From positions 1-6,163 of the forward strand of contig JAAHIA010000300.1 in NCBI GenBank assembly GCA_010671975.1: DNA of 6,163 nt, in the 5' to 3' direction. This DNA is from Leptolyngbya sp. SIO4C1 (GTDB taxonomy: Bacteria > Cyanobacteriota > Cyanobacteriia > Phormidesmidales > Phormidesmidaceae). Shown piece by piece: positions 4,756 to 6,163 of the stretch. Within the stretch, counting starts at the first letter, position 1. Every line of letters starts with the position of its first letter. Both the position numbers and the translations under genes were made by a program. Under the pieces are notes generated by a model. It ran no database searches. It worked only from the letters and a program-made list of their open reading frames with translations, and was not told where the DNA came from.

Positions 4756-5082
4756 ATGGAAATCCGTGAGCACTTGAGTCAACATATTGCCGCTCTGCCA
4801 GGACATCTGGTTAAGGAGGTGCTGCTGCGCTGGGTAGAAACCTCGGATTTCAGCGTCGTTGCTTTGGATCAAGCCCTGGCAGAGCAGGAAGCCGCCTTAG
4901 ACAGTAGTGCTAATCCATCAGACACGGGCTATCCTTACACAGAAGCCGCTTTCCAAGAGGATGACGCTGCCTGGCAGCAGTTTGAAGAAACCGGTGAAAG
5001 CTATAGCCATGAAGAGGTTGCGACGTGGCTAAAGACGTGGGGCACTTCTGAAGATTCAGCCACATGTCCGCTTATTCCGTAG
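4756..5082 (+). CDS. Antitoxin of a type II toxin-antitoxin module
   Basis: A 108-aa acidic protein that would bind and neutralise the following toxin. Its C-terminal SHEEVATWLKTWGT (84-97) is the toxin-wrapping motif found in antitoxins paired with ParE/RelE-type toxins. Those antitoxins are often 70-90 aa, so the N-terminal part (1-75) is longer than usual and not clearly a ribbon-helix-helix; residues 1-30 look helical. The ATG follows TAGGA by only four bases; a better GAGGAAA is 20 bases upstream, so translation initiation may be inefficient. Its last 19 bases overlap the toxin gene, allowing coupled translation. The pairing is inferred from the motif, the gene order and the overlap. Confidence 0.8.
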   Translation: MEIREHLSQHIAALPGHLVKEVLLRWVETSDFSVVALDQALAEQEAALDSSANPSDTGYPYTEAAFQEDDAAWQQFEETGESYSHEEVATWLKTWGTSEDSATCPLIP

Positions 5083-5360
5083 TCTGGTTACGTCGCTCTC
5101 TCAATGACTTGCAGCGCCTTGCCGCCTTCATCGGGCCGAAGAACCCGGACGCTGCTAAACGGGCTGTAGATCGCATTCTGCAAGCCGTTGCGACGATTGC
5201 TGATATGCCTGGTATCGGCGTCAGCCTGCCGAGCCGGCCTCAATACAGTGAACACACAGCGCATTTTGGCAAGGGCGCTTACATCATTCGCTACCGCGTC
5301 AAAGGGCAGCAAGTTGTGATCGTTCGGATCTGGCACAGCCGGGAAAACCGACCTCGGTGA
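5064..5360 (+). CDS. ParE/RelE-superfamily toxin
   Basis: A 98-aa protein of the usual size for the family. The pattern is typical: YSVVWLRRSLNDLQRLAAFI with KNPDAAKRAV (27-36), a helix with DRILQAV and MPGIG (48-52), then strands YIIRYRVKGQQVVIVRIWHS (73-92) and a terminal RENR. ParE members inhibit DNA gyrase and RelE members cut mRNA on the ribosome; the NP.AA and RIWHSRENR signatures favour the ParE branch, but the target cannot be decided from sequence alone. The start ATG 5064 lies within the antitoxin gene and has only a weak ribosome binding site, which suits coupled, antitoxin-first expression. The gene appears intact. In accessory DNA such modules usually stabilise the element or protect against phage. 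Confidence 0.9.
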   Translation: MSAYSVVWLRRSLNDLQRLAAFIGPKNPDAAKRAVDRILQAVATIADMPGIGVSLPSRPQYSEHTAHFGKGAYIIRYRVKGQQVVIVRIWHSRENRPR

Positions 5361-5652
5361 CAATTAGATTCACTAACTTTTTACGATTTGTTAGTAAATT
5401 AACGAAAGTAACCTTTATTTGCTACTAGAGAAAATTTTATGAGCAGCCAAGCGAAATATGTTGGTTCTGTCTATTTTTTATTGTATCGACAGATCTGTCA
5501 GCTTTGCCTGTCGCTTGCCGTCTCTCACAGGTCAGATTGAGGACTTTCTTTGTCCTGCTCAGAAATTTACAAAGCTGCGCGATCGCATTTCAGTTCTGTC
5601 GATTGAAAGTTAGATAGACAGAAACAATCACAGTTTCGTCTTGTCGCCATCA
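5361..5652. other. AT-rich intergenic stretch
   Basis: No gene is supported here. The left half is AT-rich and includes ACTAAC...GTTAGT (6-bp arms, 12-nt loop) shortly after the toxin stop, too weak for a confident terminator. A 33-codon ORF at 5439-5540 lacks support. Three copies of TTCTGTC(T/G)AT occur: direct at 5465 and 5594, inverted at 5614. One HIP1 octamer is at 5579-5586. Confidence 0.6.
5594..5623. repeat. Dyad TTCTGTCGAT-N10-ATAGACAGAA
   Basis: The 10-bp arms match at 9 of 10 positions around a 10-nt centre. A third copy, TTCTGTCTAT, lies at 5465-5474. The dyad sits 29 bp beyond the stop codon of the minus-strand gene at 5653. It is not followed by a T-run on either strand, so a protein-binding site or RNA hairpin is more likely than an intrinsic terminator. 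Confidence 0.45.
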
Positions 5653-5904
5653 CTATTCATCAAGCCGATCAAACTGCCATAGAATCTGATTGCCTTCTCT
5701 GCGAACACGAGAGACAATCCAATTCCGCCAGGCAAAGCACTCACCCCGGCTAGTAATCGCACTCGGCTGCACTTCCATAATCTCAGCCAGCTCATTGCTG
5801 CTGATGAAGTAGCCATTCTCATAGATGTGATCAGCCAAATCCAGCGCTTTTTGAATGGCGTCTAGTCGAACGATCCGATCTGACTGATTCGATTCATTGC
5901 TCAC
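5653..5904 (-). CDS. Small cyanobacterial-type helix-turn-helix-like protein
   Basis: An 83-aa protein with IVRLDAIQKALDLADHIYEN, then GYFISSNELAEIMEVQPSAI, then TSRGECFAWRNWIVSRVRRE, ending GNQILWQFDRLDE. The order (regulator-like helix with SSNELAEIM, then TSRG, then W.NW.V.RVRREGNQILWQ) matches a small family that I recall from many cyanobacteria and that is usually left as hypothetical. The SSNELAEIMEVQPSAITSRG part looks like a helix-turn-helix, so DNA binding is plausible but unproven. GTG 5904 is preferred because AGGAG lies 11 bases upstream and the conserved part begins just after it. ATG 5934 and ATG 5970 extend the frame by residues that look less conserved. No neighbour suggests a pathway. 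Confidence 0.75.
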   Translation of the reverse strand: MSNESNQSDRIVRLDAIQKALDLADHIYENGYFISSNELAEIMEVQPSAITSRGECFAWRNWIVSRVRREGNQILWQFDRLDE

Positions 5905-6054
5905 GTTTTTGCAAACTCCTAAATGACTTTCCATTGAAAAGTTTTCGTGCTGCATCCTTTGTTTTTGCACTTAACTGAAACTTTGCCAGCAGTATTCGGC
6001 TTTTTAGCTTTGTAGCTAACGGAATGAGTTCCACAACTGATTGACTGACAAAAG

Positions 6055-6163
6055 TTATTCAGGCGCGTATGAGTACGTTAGTACTCTGAACTCCAGACGA
6101 TAGGCTCGTTTCTCGTGTTGTTTGCGCGAGGCCATCGCCGGGTCAGGGTCACGATTGGTTGTG
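6055..6163 (-). CDS. Possible 3' end of a gene running off the right edge
   Basis: The minus-strand frame is open from the window edge to TAA at 6055-6057. It reads TTNRDPDPAMASRKQHEKRA then YRLEFRVLTYSYAPE, whose basic, protein-like composition is suggestive. A plus-strand frame is also open across part of the same stretch, and the span is short, so coding is uncertain. I do not recognise it. The 150 bp between this stop and the 5904 start contain only the small inverted repeat TTAGCT-TTGT-AGCTAA at 6004-6019. GAGTAC-GTTA-GTACTC at 6071-6086 lies inside the open frame. Confidence 0.3.
   Translation of the reverse strand, partial: TTNRDPDPAMASRKQHEKRAYRLEFRVLTYSYAPE

Noticed and set aside
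5439..5540. 33-codon ORF after the toxin gene
   Set aside because: There is no ribosome binding site, no recognisable sequence and AT-rich intergenic composition.
5905..5970. Longer 105-aa form of the small helix-turn-helix-like protein
   Set aside because: GTG 5904 has AGGAG at a usable distance and begins right before the conserved part; the extension looks unconserved, though it cannot be excluded.
311..6163. Right-hand partner of the Tn3-type terminal repeat
   Set aside because: I looked for CTTAGCGT...GTACCC on the plus strand and found no convincing copy, so the other end is not in this window or is decayed.
1..6163. CRISPR array, tRNA or rRNA genes
   Set aside because: No regularly spaced direct repeats and no tRNA- or rRNA-like segments were seen on either strand.

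Overview
The window looks like accessory DNA from a cyanobacterium. It carries five perfect copies of the octamer GCGATCGC (550, 1113, 4181, 4545, 5579). This is the HIP1 motif, which is over-represented in many cyanobacterial genomes and expected about once per 65 kb by chance. A small protein near the right edge also resembles a family I associate with cyanobacteria. No chromosomal housekeeping gene is visible. The content is recombinases, orphan DNA methyltransferases, plasmid/ICE-type small genes and a toxin-antitoxin pair, so a plasmid, an integrative element or a large transposon is the likeliest setting.

Left part (1-890): a 72-nt near-perfect palindrome lies just upstream of the 5' end of an integron-integrase-like tyrosine recombinase gene. 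The gene stops matching its family after about 55 codons, exactly where a 37/38-bp sequence of Tn3-family terminal-inverted-repeat type begins (274-311). The repeat points rightward, and a serine recombinase of resolvase/invertase type (333-890, minus) sits immediately inside it. The simplest reading is a Tn3-family insertion into the integrase, with the transposase and other end outside the window.

Centre (923-3645): a minus-strand group contains a plasmid-type N6-methylase-like protein without a visible (D/N)PPY motif but with two possible sliding-clamp-binding peptides in its tail, a doubtful 36-aa hydrophobic ORF, and a two-part small plasmid gene whose halves look like one gene split by a one-base frameshift. 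It is separated from a plus-strand, apparently intact beta-class DNA methyltransferase (2875-3597) by a 349-bp GC-rich divergent control region rich in hairpins, one of which covers the methyltransferase ribosome binding site. A hairpin-plus-T terminator follows the methyltransferase.

Right part (3689-6163): an unrecognised 318-aa protein is followed by a promoter and a type II toxin-antitoxin operon with a ParE/RelE-type toxin. Then come an AT-rich stretch of about 290 bp with a dyad repeat, a small minus-strand cyanobacterial-type protein, and possibly the 3' end of another minus-strand gene running off the edge. Together these genes would serve mobility (recombinases), DNA marking or protection from restriction (two methyltransferase-like proteins with no restriction enzyme) and stable maintenance (toxin-antitoxin).
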